Source: CAYSRC01 sp964446385 (GTDB lineage: Bacteria > Bacillota > Clostridia > Oscillospirales > Ruminococcaceae). From it: DNA of 64,000 nucleotides. Below are positions 27,689-36,702 of this stretch, one piece after another (position 1 is the first letter of the stretch; each line of letters opens with the position of its first letter). The stretch is taken from the NCBI GenBank assembly GCA_964446385.1, contig CAYUOH010000010.1, positions 1-64,000 on the forward strand. The letters run 5' to 3'. The notes beneath the pieces were generated by a model. The model had not been told where the DNA came from, searched no databases, and saw only the letters and a program-made list of their open reading frames with translations. Made by a program: the position numbers and the translations under genes.

Positions 27689-28378
27689 ATGCTTGAAGAA
27701 ATAAAGAAAAAGGTCTGGCGGGAAAATTTAAATCTCGTAAAGTACAATCTTGTTGTTTTCACATGGGGCAATGTTTCCGAAAAGAGTCCCGATGGCAAAT
27801 ACATGGTTATCAAGCCCAGTGGCGTTGAATACGACACCATGCAGCCCGAGGATATGGTCGTTGTTGATATCTCTACAGGTGATAAGGTCGAAGGAAAACT
27901 GAAACCATCCTCCGACACCGACACCCATCTCGAAATCTACCGCAACTTCGCAGGTGTGGGCGGTGTTGTCCACACCCACAGCAAATGGGCGACCACAATG
28001 GCCCAAATGAAGCACGGAATTCCCGCACTCGGCACTACCCACGGCGACTATTTCTACGGTGAAATTCCCTGCACAAGGCTGATGACCCCCGAAGAAATCG
28101 CCGGAAGCTACGAGCTTGAGACCGGCAAGGTCATCGTCGAAACCTTCAAGGGCAAGAGTCCTGTCGATATCCCCGGCGTTCTCGTGGCAAGCCATGGCCC
28201 CTTCTCCTGGGGTACCGACTCCGCCAACGCCGTTCACAACTCCGTCGTTATGGAATACTGTGCCGAGATGGCTTACCATTGCATGATCTATAATCCCGAT
28301 TTTATTCCCATGCAGCAGGAGCTCCTCGACAAGCATTATCTCCGCAAACACGGTGCAAACGCCTATTACGGTCAGTAA
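27689..28378 (+). CDS. araD: L-ribulose-5-phosphate 4-epimerase
   Basis: Class II aldolase-fold zinc enzyme that epimerises L-ribulose-5-phosphate to D-xylulose-5-phosphate, the exit point to the pentose phosphate pathway. The zinc motif HTHSKWAT, the THGDYFYGEIPCTR segment and the SHGPFSWG loop are all present. Length 229 aa is typical. It completes the arabinose route with araA and an FGGY kinase in the same operon. Confidence 0.94.
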   Translation: MLEEIKKKVWRENLNLVKYNLVVFTWGNVSEKSPDGKYMVIKPSGVEYDTMQPEDMVVVDISTGDKVEGKLKPSSDTDTHLEIYRNFAGVGGVVHTHSKWATTMAQMKHGIPALGTTHGDYFYGEIPCTRLMTPEEIAGSYELETGKVIVETFKGKSPVDIPGVLVASHGPFSWGTDSANAVHNSVVMEYCAEMAYHCMIYNPDFIPMQQELLDKHYLRKHGANAYYGQ

Positions 28379-28431
28379 TATGTCGTTGTTCTTTAAAATT
28401 TGTAAATTATTTATAAAGGAAGGCGAATATC

Positions 28432-29985
28432 TTGATTAAAGAGACCAGAGTCGAAAACGGTCTGCTTCGCGGTATTGCCGCGGCTGACCCCCGTATAATC
28501 ACCTACAAGGGCGTACCCTTCGCAGCTCCTCCCGTAGGTAACCTTCGCTGGCATGAGCCCGTTGCCTGCCCCGACTGGGAAGGCGTACGTGACTGTAGCC
28601 GTTTTGCTCCCATCTCCATGCAGGGCAAGCCCGGCACACAGCACAACATCTACGAACTCGAGTGGAACGTCGATTCCGAAATCCCCATGAGTGAGGACTG
28701 CCTCTACTTGAACATCTGGACCCCCGCAAAGACTACTGAAGAGCGTCTTCCTGTCTTCGTATGGTTCTTCGGCGGCGCCTATCAGGAAGGTAACACAGCC
28801 GAGATGGAGTTCAATGGTGAGCGTATCGCCCGCCGCGGGATCGTCGTTGTAACCGTTAATTACCGCGTAAATTGTTTCGGTTTTCTCGCACATCCCGAAA
28901 TAACCAAAGAAAATCCCGAGGCTCCCGCAAATTTTGGTTTACTTGACCAATTTTTTGGTGTACAATGGGTCCATAAAAATATTTCTGAGTTCGGCGGTGA
29001 CCCCGACAACATCACGATAGGCGGCCAGTCCGCCGGCGGTGGAAGCGTAATTTCACAGATTACCTCCCCCAAAACCAAAGGATATTACAAAGGTGCCGTC
29101 ATCATGAGCGGTACTTTCTACGGCGCGTACGGCCCCATGGGCACACGTCCTGTCAACGGCCTCGAGGCCGCTGAGAAGCAGGGCGAGGATTTCTTCGATT
29201 TCCTGGGTGTGAAAACGCTCGCCGAGGCCCGCGCTCTCGACGCTTTCTATGTACGCGACAAATACGCTGAATACATCGGCGGCGTGGTCGATACCACCGC
29301 ACTAAACAGAGGCAGGGCCGGCGCCCGCATAGGCCCCTGTACCGACGGTAAGTTCATAACCGGCAACGGCGTTCAGATGATGATTAACAACGAACGCCAG
29401 ATGATTCCTCTCATCATGGGTAATACCCCAATTGAGTTCCCGGCCGTACCCTTCTTTAAAGACGAGGCTGAGTTCGAGGAATACGTAAAAGCAACATACG
29501 GCGACAGTGCCGATAAATTCATTTCTCTCGTAAAGGGTTCCAACTGGTCCGAAACCCAGAAGAACGCCACATTCGCGCAGATCGAGCTCGGCGCCCGTTT
29601 AATTGCGACAGCATCAGCCGCCTGCAAGGACGCGCCCAATACCTATTATTACCAGTTCGATCCATCCGTTCCGGGTCCCGACGCTCCCGGCCCCTTCCAT
29701 TCCTGCGACCTCTGGTTCTGGTTTGAAAGCCTCGCTTCCTGCTGGAGACCTTACAACGGCAAGCATTACGACCTCGCGCGTCACATGTGTAACTATCTCT
29801 GCAACTTTATTAAATCCGGGGATCCCAACGGCAATGACGCCGACGGCACCGATATGCCGGCATGGCTGCCTTACGCGGAATGCGAATCCCCGATGTATTT
29901 CAACGAGGACTGCGCCGGTATGAAGGACCGCAGTTCCGAAAGCGACCTTATGAAGCTTATGGTTGACTTCAACCTCAATAAATAG
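28432..29985 (+). CDS. Type B carboxylesterase
   Basis: A 517-aa alpha/beta-hydrolase. EDCLYLNIWTPA, FFGGAYQEG (oxyanion), the nucleophile elbow GGQSAGG with S200, a GNTPIE acid candidate and FHSCDLWFWF with the catalytic histidine are visible. The start is TTG at 28432 with AAAGGAAGG upstream. No signal peptide, so it is probably cytoplasmic. It is a close paralogue of the carboxylesterase at 35161 and brackets the transporter genes with it. Likely removes an acyl group from the imported substrate; identity unknown. Confidence 0.86.
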   Translation: MIKETRVENGLLRGIAAADPRIITYKGVPFAAPPVGNLRWHEPVACPDWEGVRDCSRFAPISMQGKPGTQHNIYELEWNVDSEIPMSEDCLYLNIWTPAKTTEERLPVFVWFFGGAYQEGNTAEMEFNGERIARRGIVVVTVNYRVNCFGFLAHPEITKENPEAPANFGLLDQFFGVQWVHKNISEFGGDPDNITIGGQSAGGGSVISQITSPKTKGYYKGAVIMSGTFYGAYGPMGTRPVNGLEAAEKQGEDFFDFLGVKTLAEARALDAFYVRDKYAEYIGGVVDTTALNRGRAGARIGPCTDGKFITGNGVQMMINNERQMIPLIMGNTPIEFPAVPFFKDEAEFEEYVKATYGDSADKFISLVKGSNWSETQKNATFAQIELGARLIATASAACKDAPNTYYYQFDPSVPGPDAPGPFHSCDLWFWFESLASCWRPYNGKHYDLARHMCNYLCNFIKSGDPNGNDADGTDMPAWLPYAECESPMYFNEDCAGMKDRSSESDLMKLMVDFNLNK

Positions 29986-30002
29986 CTTCATAACTTATTT
30001 TG

Positions 30003-30029
30003 ATTAATCCGGGCAAAGCCCGAATTAAT
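30003..30029 (+). repeat. Intercistronic hairpin before the binding-protein gene
   Basis: ATTAATCCGGGC and GCCCGAATTAAT pair, with one mismatch, around AAA. No T-run follows, so it may protect or process mRNA rather than terminate. Confidence 0.5.
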
Positions 30030-30073
30030 AAATATTTATGGGTATAAACCCAAATTTTAAAAGGAGCAAGAAC

Positions 30074-31102
30074 ATGAAAAAATTTTTAGCACTCATCCTT
30101 GCATTAGTCATGGTTTTTGCACTTGCAGCTTGCGGTAAGAAAGAAGAACCCGCACCTGCACCTGCAACTGATGCACCCGCTGCTGATGCCGAAGAGCCTG
30201 CAAAAGAAGTTAAGGCTTTAAAGCTCGGTATCATCTACACCGGAAACGGCTATTTCTGGGACAAGGTTGGCGACGGTGGTAAAGCCAAGGCGGCAGAAAT
30301 GAACGCCACAGGCGACTATAACATCGAAATTTATGCTACCGGTCCCACAGTCGCAGGCGTTGCCGGACAGATTCAGCTGTTCGAGGATATGCTTTCCCAG
30401 GGTTATATGGGAATCATTATCAGCCCGTCTGACTCCTCCGCTCTTAAGCCGACAATCGACAACGCTGCCGCTGCCGGTGTACCCACCATCTGCATGGACC
30501 AGGATGCTACTGAATCCGAGCGTCTCTGCTTCGTTGGTACAAACAACTATCACTTCGGCGAAATGTCCGCTGATGAGCTCGCCCGTGTTATCGACAAGAC
30601 GGGCGGCGTTCTGCTTCAGACCATAGCTCTGACATCCGTTGTTGGTGCTGAGCGTTATCGTGGTATGACCGAAGCTCTCGCAAAGAACTATCCTGACATC
30701 GAAGTTCTTCAGGCTCAGATGGATGCGGCCGGCACCATGGACGAAGTTGCTGCCAACATCGAGAACCTCGTAACAAAGAATGCTGAATTCAAAGGCTACA
30801 ACATCAACTACGCTGGTGGTGAAAACGTTATCAACGTTTGGAGACAGCGCGGTTGGACCGCAGAAACCAAACACTGCGTAACATCCGATGACCTCGATGC
30901 TATCATCTGGGCTGTTAAGGATGGCACCATTGACTCCACAATGGTTCAGAAGCAGTATAACTGGGGTTATGAAGGCATTCGTATTATGGCCGAGTACCTG
31001 CAGGACGGCGTACAGCCCGAAGAAGTCTTCGAGACCCTTGCTTATGCTTGCACAAAGGATCTTGCTGAAAAGAACTATCCTGACGTAAAGGGTGTTGACT
31101 AA
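30074..31102 (+). CDS. Sugar ABC transporter substrate-binding lipoprotein
   Basis: A 342-aa Peripla_BP_4/RbsB-type protein. The signal peptide ends at a lipobox LAAC near residue 19, so it is lipid-anchored outside the membrane. An Ala/Pro/Glu-rich linker follows, then a two-lobe sugar-binding fold. The frame is open from 30038, but the ATG at 30074 has AAGGAG and starts the signal peptide. It belongs to the CUT2 monosaccharide class, with permease and ATPase genes downstream. The ligand could be a pentose, tetrose, polyol or a derivative. Confidence 0.9.
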   Translation: MKKFLALILALVMVFALAACGKKEEPAPAPATDAPAADAEEPAKEVKALKLGIIYTGNGYFWDKVGDGGKAKAAEMNATGDYNIEIYATGPTVAGVAGQIQLFEDMLSQGYMGIIISPSDSSALKPTIDNAAAAGVPTICMDQDATESERLCFVGTNNYHFGEMSADELARVIDKTGGVLLQTIALTSVVGAERYRGMTEALAKNYPDIEVLQAQMDAAGTMDEVAANIENLVTKNAEFKGYNINYAGGENVINVWRQRGWTAETKHCVTSDDLDAIIWAVKDGTIDSTMVQKQYNWGYEGIRIMAEYLQDGVQPEEVFETLAYACTKDLAEKNYPDVKGVD

Positions 31103-31149
31103 TAGTCAATCCACGTCCTTATATTTGTAGCTAATCTATAGTATAAGTC

Positions 31150-31175
31150 GGGGCTCCGGCATTCGCCGGAGCCCC
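31150..31175 (+). repeat. GC-rich intercistronic hairpin after the binding-protein gene
   Basis: GGGGCTCCGG and CCGGAGCCCC pair perfectly around CATTCG with no T-run. A hairpin here often stabilises the upstream message and allows partial read-through, giving more binding protein than membrane subunits. Confidence 0.65.
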
Positions 31176-31262
31176 ACCCAATAATTAATAACTATTTTTC
31201 TTGTTTTATATTCGTTATTATCATATTCCACGAAATATTCCACGAAGGAGCTTAATAGTCTT

Positions 31263-32279
31263 ATGGAAACTGCTAAGAAGAAATTTAATTTCTTTGTATG
31301 GTTACTTGACAAGCGTGAAATTACCATTTTCCTGTTAATCTTGATTATGTGCACGATTCTTTCTCTTACAACCCCAACATTCCTGCAGATGACAAACATT
31401 CTAAACATCTTTAAGCAGACATCAATCGGCGTTGTTCTCGCCTGCGGAATTACATTCATCATTTCCTCCGGCGGTATTGACCTTTCAATGGCTAATAACA
31501 TGTGCTTAACCTCGGTCGTTCTCTGCCTTGTTTATAACTTCTTATCCAAACCGGAGGATAGCCTTGGACTTTCCCCCGCAGTAGGCAGTATCATTGCCAT
31601 CGTTGTCGCAATCATTCTCGGTGCTTTCACTGGTTTTGTCAACGGTAGCTGCGTTATGAAGCTCGGTCTTCCTCCATTCATTGTTACGATGGGTGTATCC
31701 AATATCCTTCTCGGTCTCGGCCAGGTTGTTACCAAGGGCTACCCAATTCAGTTCTCCACAAAATCCTGGATGTTCATTGTAGGCCAGCAGACCTCCTTTA
31801 ATCTTATTCCAAACCTGATTTGGTTCATTCCTTCAGTCTGCTTGATTGCACATGTCCTGCTCCGTAAAACAGTTCTCGGCAACCGTCTTCTCGCATGCGG
31901 TGGCAACATGACCGCTGCCAGACTTTCCGGCCTACCTGTAATGAAACTTAAAATCGGTGCCTACGTTATCGGCGGATGTTTCGCCGGTGTTGCGGGTTTG
32001 ATGTGCGCCGGTCGTCTGAACGCCGGTAACCCCACTGCTGCTGGTACACTCGGTATGGACGCCATCTGCGCCTCCGTTATCGGCGGTACATCAATGGCCG
32101 GTGGCGGCGGCTCCCCCTTCGGCGCTATGCTCGGAGCCTTCCTTATGCAGCTGATCAAGAACGCTCTGATTCAGTACGAAGTTAACATCTACTGGCAGAC
32201 AACCGTTATCGGCTCCATGCTGATCGCTATCTGCGCCCTTGATACAATTGCCCGCAAAGTCGGCGAAGCCAACGCGTAA
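31263..32279 (+). CDS. Sugar ABC transporter permease (RbsC/CUT2 family)
   Basis: A 338-aa polytopic membrane protein with about 8-10 hydrophobic segments. The family signature appears as FIISSGGIDLSMANN near residue 65 and GGTSMAGGGGSPFGAMLG near residue 278. It should form the homodimeric channel for the binding protein upstream and the ATPases downstream. An AAGGAG lies a little far upstream of the ATG at 31263. Confidence 0.9.
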   Translation: METAKKKFNFFVWLLDKREITIFLLILIMCTILSLTTPTFLQMTNILNIFKQTSIGVVLACGITFIISSGGIDLSMANNMCLTSVVLCLVYNFLSKPEDSLGLSPAVGSIIAIVVAIILGAFTGFVNGSCVMKLGLPPFIVTMGVSNILLGLGQVVTKGYPIQFSTKSWMFIVGQQTSFNLIPNLIWFIPSVCLIAHVLLRKTVLGNRLLACGGNMTAARLSGLPVMKLKIGAYVIGGCFAGVAGLMCAGRLNAGNPTAAGTLGMDAICASVIGGTSMAGGGGSPFGAMLGAFLMQLIKNALIQYEVNIYWQTTVIGSMLIAICALDTIARKVGEANA

Positions 32280-32330
32280 TAAAAATATGGCAATAACACG
32301 GCAATTAATATCAAATATGGAGGTTAACAA

Positions 32331-33842
32331 ATGAGCGAAATTCTTCTTGAGATGAAGAGTATTTGCAAGGAATTCCCCGGTGTTAGAGCTTTGGATAACG
32401 TTGACTTTAACCTCAAGGCCGGTGAAATCCATGCTATTATCGGTGAAAACGGCGCCGGTAAATCTACCCTTATTAAATGCCTCGGTGGCAACCACATGCC
32501 CACCCATGGCCAAATATTCATTGACGGCAAGGAAGTCGTCATTTCCGGAGCTCATGTTGCCCGTGATAAAGGTATCGGCGTTATTTATCAGGAATTCAAC
32601 CTGGTTCCCGCATTTACCATCGCCGAGAACATTTACCTCGGCCGCGAGCTCAGCAAAGGTTTATTAATAGATCGTAATAAAATGTACGCAGATGCAGACA
32701 AGGTTCTGGCCAAGCTCGGTCAGGAACACATCTCCTCCAAAAAGCGCATCTTCGAGCTTTCCACCTCTCAGCAGCAGATGATCGAGATCTGCAAGGCCGT
32801 TTCCAACAACTCCAGAATCATCGTATTCGACGAGCCTACCGCCGTTCTTACACAAAAGGAAACCGACCTGCTGTTCAAAATCATTGCCCAGCTGAAGGCT
32901 GATGGCGTTGGAATCGTCTACATCACCCACCGTCTTGACGAAGTTCTGCTTCTTGCTGACCGTGTTACCGGTCTTCGCGACGGCTTGGTTACCGGCACAG
33001 TTGACAAGACTCCCGAGCTGACCAAAGACGACCTGGTATCTATGATGATTGGACGTAAGCTTGAAGCTTACTATCCCGCAAGAAAGACTGCTCCTGAAGA
33101 AGAAGTTGTCTTCGAAATCAAGGACTTCAACAATGAGAAGCTGTTCCATGATATCAATCTCCAGCTTCATCATAAAGAAATCCTCGGTATCTGCGGTCTG
33201 GTCGGCGCCGGTCGTACCGAAACCTTCAAGGCCGTATTCGGTCTCCTGCCCCATGACAGCGGCGAAATCTATGTCAAGGGCGAGAAGATGCATCAACTTG
33301 CTCCTCTTGAATTCATCAAGAAGGGCATGGCACTCCTTCCCGAAGACCGCAAATATGAGGGTCTGTCCCTCATGCAGACCGCAGCACAGAACCTGGTTAT
33401 CCCGAACTTTGATCTGGTATCCAGCAAGAACGGCATTTTTATTGATTTCAAGAAACGTGCCAAGTTTTGCGAAAAGTACTTCAACCTTCTCATGGTTCGG
33501 CCCAACCTGCCTGACCGTTTAGCCCTCAACTTCTCCGGTGGTAACCAGCAGAAGCTGATCATTGCCAAGTGGCTGGCACGTAACCCTGACATTCTTGTCA
33601 TGGATGAGCCTACCCGCGGTATTGATGTTAACGCCAAGGCTGAAATCTACAACATCATGAACGACCTTACAGTTGAAGGCATGAGCATTATTATGATCTC
33701 CTCCGAAATGGCTGAGCTCATGGGTGTTTGTGACCGTATCATGGTTATGTACGAAGGCCGCTTCATCGACACCTTCATGCGTAACGAGTTCGTAGAAGAC
33801 GATATCGCCAAGGCTGAATCCGGAATCAAGATTCACGCTTAA
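32331..33842 (+). CDS. Sugar ABC transporter ATP-binding protein with two ABC domains (RbsA/MglA type)
   Basis: A 503-aa duplicated ATPase. Domain 1 has Walker A GENGAGKST, a degenerate signature STSQQQ and Walker B IVFDEPTA. Domain 2 has a degenerate Walker A GLVGAGRTE, an intact signature FSGGNQQK and ILVMDEPTRG. This asymmetric pattern is normal for RbsA/MglA proteins. It energises the permease upstream. A second, single-domain ATPase gene follows after an unusual 473-base gap. Confidence 0.92.
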   Translation: MSEILLEMKSICKEFPGVRALDNVDFNLKAGEIHAIIGENGAGKSTLIKCLGGNHMPTHGQIFIDGKEVVISGAHVARDKGIGVIYQEFNLVPAFTIAENIYLGRELSKGLLIDRNKMYADADKVLAKLGQEHISSKKRIFELSTSQQQMIEICKAVSNNSRIIVFDEPTAVLTQKETDLLFKIIAQLKADGVGIVYITHRLDEVLLLADRVTGLRDGLVTGTVDKTPELTKDDLVSMMIGRKLEAYYPARKTAPEEEVVFEIKDFNNEKLFHDINLQLHHKEILGICGLVGAGRTETFKAVFGLLPHDSGEIYVKGEKMHQLAPLEFIKKGMALLPEDRKYEGLSLMQTAAQNLVIPNFDLVSSKNGIFIDFKKRAKFCEKYFNLLMVRPNLPDRLALNFSGGNQQKLIIAKWLARNPDILVMDEPTRGIDVNAKAEIYNIMNDLTVEGMSIIMISSEMAELMGVCDRIMVMYEGRFIDTFMRNEFVEDDIAKAESGIKIHA

Positions 33843-33894
33843 TCGATTCCGAATATTGGCAGATTGTATGTATCTGATAACGGCTTAAAACATG

Positions 33895-34075
33895 CCGACC
33901 CTGATGGGGAACCCGGTTCCCTTTCGAAGTGACACTTACCGATAAAGTGACCTTCGTGGACGGTAAGTACACGTCAGGTACCCAACTATTGTCTCTAAAC
34001 CGGTATGATACAGCGTAATTTCTGCCGCACTCTTAATGTTTGGACAGGTAATCCGGGGCTTTCGAGCCCCGGGTT
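33895..34075 (+). promoter_or_regulatory. Candidate structured RNA between the two ABC ATPase genes
   Basis: This non-coding stretch holds several hairpins. GGGAAC/GTTCCC pairs at 33907-33921. CGAAG..CACTT pairs with AAGTG..CTTCG at 33925-33956. GACG/CGTC pairs at about 33959-33976. CCGGGGCT-TTCG-AGCCCCGG at 34053-34072 is a very stable tetraloop stem. The apical loop sequence CTTACCG (33935-33941) is exactly complementary to CGGTAAG (33961-33967), which would give a pseudoknot or an alternative fold. With the terminator at 34223 it looks like a regulatory leader. It matches no riboswitch class I recognise. Confidence 0.4.
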
Positions 34076-34222
34076 GCTTACGAGTTGTCCGGGATTAGGA
34101 TTATTACATGTTCTGATGTGCGTCAGTTTAATAGATTATTATTCTGCGTCCGGGCAAAGAAATGAAATTCGAAACTGTTTTCTGGTTTTACATTATAATA
34201 TTTCTTTCTTTTACGGTAAAAG

Positions 34223-34254
34223 GGCGGGAATTATTATTCTCGTCTTTTTTTTAA
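34223..34254 (+). terminator. Intrinsic terminator ahead of the second ABC ATPase
   Basis: GGCGGGAAT and ATTCTCGTC pair with G-U wobbles around TATT, followed by eight T residues. It lies inside a same-strand gene series, so it probably reduces or conditions expression of the downstream genes. A short open frame (34005-34274) across this region has no supporting features. Confidence 0.7.
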
Positions 34255-34315
34255 TAAGTATGCTTTTCAAATAGATATTAGAAGGGTATTGCCGGTTTAC
34301 CCCGGTAAATTAATT

Positions 34316-35107
34316 ATGTCTGAGAAATACATCCTTGAAATGCGAAACTTCAAAAAACATTTCGGCGCTGTCGTTGCTCTCAGCAACGGATACATCCGAG
34401 CTCAGGAGGGTAAGGTGACCGCTCTCGTAGGAGGCAACGGTGCCGGGAAATCCACACTTGTTAAAATTTTGTCAGGTGCACAGCCCGCCGATAGTGGCGA
34501 AATAATTTTTAATGGGAAAAAAGTTCATATAAAACAACCTAACGACGCGATAGATATCGGTATTAAGACCATTTACCAGGATCTCGCGTTGATCGAATCC
34601 TTTACAGTTACAAAAAACTTATTTGTTGGCCGTGAGGTCGTTTATGATCATCCCATTATCAGATGGCTGGGAATCATGAACATGAAAAACATGACAGGCT
34701 ACGTTAAAAGCGAAATTAAGCGCATGGATCTCAATATTCCCAACACCGATGCTATTGTACGTTCCATGTCCGGCGGCCAACGTCAGGCTATCGCCATCGC
34801 CAAAGCCCTTATGGGTGATGAACCCAAGGTCCTTGTTCTTGACGAGCCCACAGCTGCTTTGGGCGTTAAGGAAGCCAACGAAATCAAGGAACTTATCAAG
34901 AAGTACCGCGATAACGGTGCCGCAATTATCCTTATAAGCCATGATATGCGTACGGTGTTCGAGCTTGCCGACGAAATTACGGTTATGCGTCTCGGTGAGA
35001 CCATCGCCAACGTCAAGGCAGCTTCGGTTACTGAAGAGGAAATCGTCGCTCTTATGACCGGCGCTCTTGAAAAGATTGACGATAATAGAGATCTTCTGCC
35101 TTTCTGA
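34316..35107 (+). CDS. Sugar ABC transporter ATP-binding protein, single domain
   Basis: A 263-aa single ABC domain. Walker A GGNGAGKS is at 39-46. The signature MSGGQRQAIAIAKALMG, Walker B LVLDEPTAALG and the switch histidine ISHDM are all intact. It resembles the FrcA/monosaccharide ATPases of CUT2 systems rather than half of the upstream protein. The ATG at 34316 is chosen for the conserved N-terminus; its ribosome-binding site is weak, and an upstream TTG at 34289 would add 9 residues. A second ATPase for the same permease, or for a permease elsewhere, is possible. Confidence 0.86.
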   Translation: MSEKYILEMRNFKKHFGAVVALSNGYIRAQEGKVTALVGGNGAGKSTLVKILSGAQPADSGEIIFNGKKVHIKQPNDAIDIGIKTIYQDLALIESFTVTKNLFVGREVVYDHPIIRWLGIMNMKNMTGYVKSEIKRMDLNIPNTDAIVRSMSGGQRQAIAIAKALMGDEPKVLVLDEPTAALGVKEANEIKELIKKYRDNGAAIILISHDMRTVFELADEITVMRLGETIANVKAASVTEEEIVALMTGALEKIDDNRDLLPF

Positions 35108-35160
35108 GATATATAAAATTTAATCAATAAATTTTAAATAATCAAAGGAGAATCACATCT

Positions 35161-36675
35161 ATGTTAAGAGAAGTCAAAACAGAAAACGGCGTAGTCCGCG
35201 GTCTGCCTGCAGGCGATCCAAGAATTTCATCCTTCAAGGGCATCCCCTTTGCAGCTCCCCCCGTGGGTGAAAACCGTTGGCGCGCTCCTCAGCCCGCAGC
35301 AAACTGGAACGGAGTACGCGAGTGCTTCAAGTTCGCACCCATTTCCATGCAGCATATTCCAGGACTTGACGAGCAGAACCTCTACACACGTGAATGGAAC
35401 GTCGATCCCGAAATCGAGATGAACGAAGACTGTCTCTACCTGAACGTTTGGACTCCTGCCAAGAAAACAGACGAAAAGCTTCCTGTCTTCGTATGGTATT
35501 TCGGCGGCGGTCTTCGTGAAGGCAACCCTGCTGAGATGGAGTTCGACGGTGAGCGCGTTGCCCGCCGTGGCGTCATCTTCGTATCAATAAACTACCGTCT
35601 TAATGCCTTTGGCTTTATGACACATCCCCAGCTGGCCAAAGAACAACCTGATGCCCCCGCTAACTTCGGACATTTGGACCAGCAGGCTGGTACCGCATGG
35701 GTAAAGAGAAACATTGTTGCTTTCGGCGGTGATCCAAACAACATTACCATCGGCGGTCAGTCTGCAGGCGGTATGAGCGTTTCTGCTCAGCTCTCCTCTC
35801 CCCAGAACAAAAATCTGTTCCAGAAGGCCGTCATCATGTCCGGTCTGATGAGCAATGTCTACAAGACTACATTCGGCCCTATGAGAAGAATGAACTTCGA
35901 AGAGGCTCAGGAGATGGGCGCCAAGTTCTTCGAGTTCATGGGTGTCAAGACTCTCGAAGAGGCCCGTTCTCTTCCTGCGACAGTAATCCGCGACAAGTGC
36001 GAAGAGTTCAACATTATGTGGATGACCGTTCCCGACGGCAAGTTCTTGCTTGAGGAATCCGAGAACGTCATGATGACCGGTAAACGCTGGCCTGTACCTC
36101 TTATAGTCGGCTGTACAGTAGGCGAGACACGTTCTGCTATCGCCGCCAAGTCAATGGACGACTTTAAGAAGCTTGCTGACAACGCCTTCGGCGACATGGC
36201 TGACCAGTTCATGACACTCATCGGCAACAATGTTCCTGCTGCAACTGATGCCACTCGCATCAACGGCGGTGAGATTGCTATCCGCACAATGAAGACCTTC
36301 GACAAGAAGAACGGCGTTGAAAATCCTATTTACTTCTACCGCTTCAACCCCGAGATGCCCGGTTACGATCATCCCGGAACATTCCATTCCAGCGACCTCT
36401 GGTTCTGGTTTGAGAACTTTGCAAAATGCTGGAGACCCTTCACCGGCAAGCATTTCGACCTCGCCCGTCAGATGTGCAACGCTATCTGCTACTTCGCAAA
36501 GAACGGCGATCCTAATGGCCTGGACAACAATGATCTGCCTCAGGCAGAGTGGAAGCCCTTCTCCCTGGAAGAACCTAACGTCATGTACTGGGGAGATACG
36601 CCTGTTCCCTATGTTGAGCAGAAGAACGCTCTGAAGGAATTCCTTACCGAAGAAAATGTCAAGGCATTTGAATAA
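35161..36675 (+). CDS. Type B carboxylesterase
   Basis: A 504-aa paralogue of the esterase at 28432, collinear throughout. NEDCLYLNVWTPA, YFGGGLREG, nucleophile elbow GGQSAGG with S201, acid candidate in GCTVGET and FHSSDLWFWF with the catalytic His are present. There is no export signal. AAAGGAG precedes the ATG at 35161. It lies between the second transporter ATPase and the RpiB-like gene, which ties ester cleavage to sugar uptake. Substrate unknown. Confidence 0.86.
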   Translation: MLREVKTENGVVRGLPAGDPRISSFKGIPFAAPPVGENRWRAPQPAANWNGVRECFKFAPISMQHIPGLDEQNLYTREWNVDPEIEMNEDCLYLNVWTPAKKTDEKLPVFVWYFGGGLREGNPAEMEFDGERVARRGVIFVSINYRLNAFGFMTHPQLAKEQPDAPANFGHLDQQAGTAWVKRNIVAFGGDPNNITIGGQSAGGMSVSAQLSSPQNKNLFQKAVIMSGLMSNVYKTTFGPMRRMNFEEAQEMGAKFFEFMGVKTLEEARSLPATVIRDKCEEFNIMWMTVPDGKFLLEESENVMMTGKRWPVPLIVGCTVGETRSAIAAKSMDDFKKLADNAFGDMADQFMTLIGNNVPAATDATRINGGEIAIRTMKTFDKKNGVENPIYFYRFNPEMPGYDHPGTFHSSDLWFWFENFAKCWRPFTGKHFDLARQMCNAICYFAKNGDPNGLDNNDLPQAEWKPFSLEEPNVMYWGDTPVPYVEQKNALKEFLTEENVKAFE

Positions 36676-36702
36676 TTTAATTATTAACAGGAGTGTACAG
36701 TT

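Noticed and set aside
34005..34274. 89-codon open frame between the two ABC ATPase genes
   Set aside because: It crosses the hairpins and terminator, has odd composition and lacks a ribosome-binding site.
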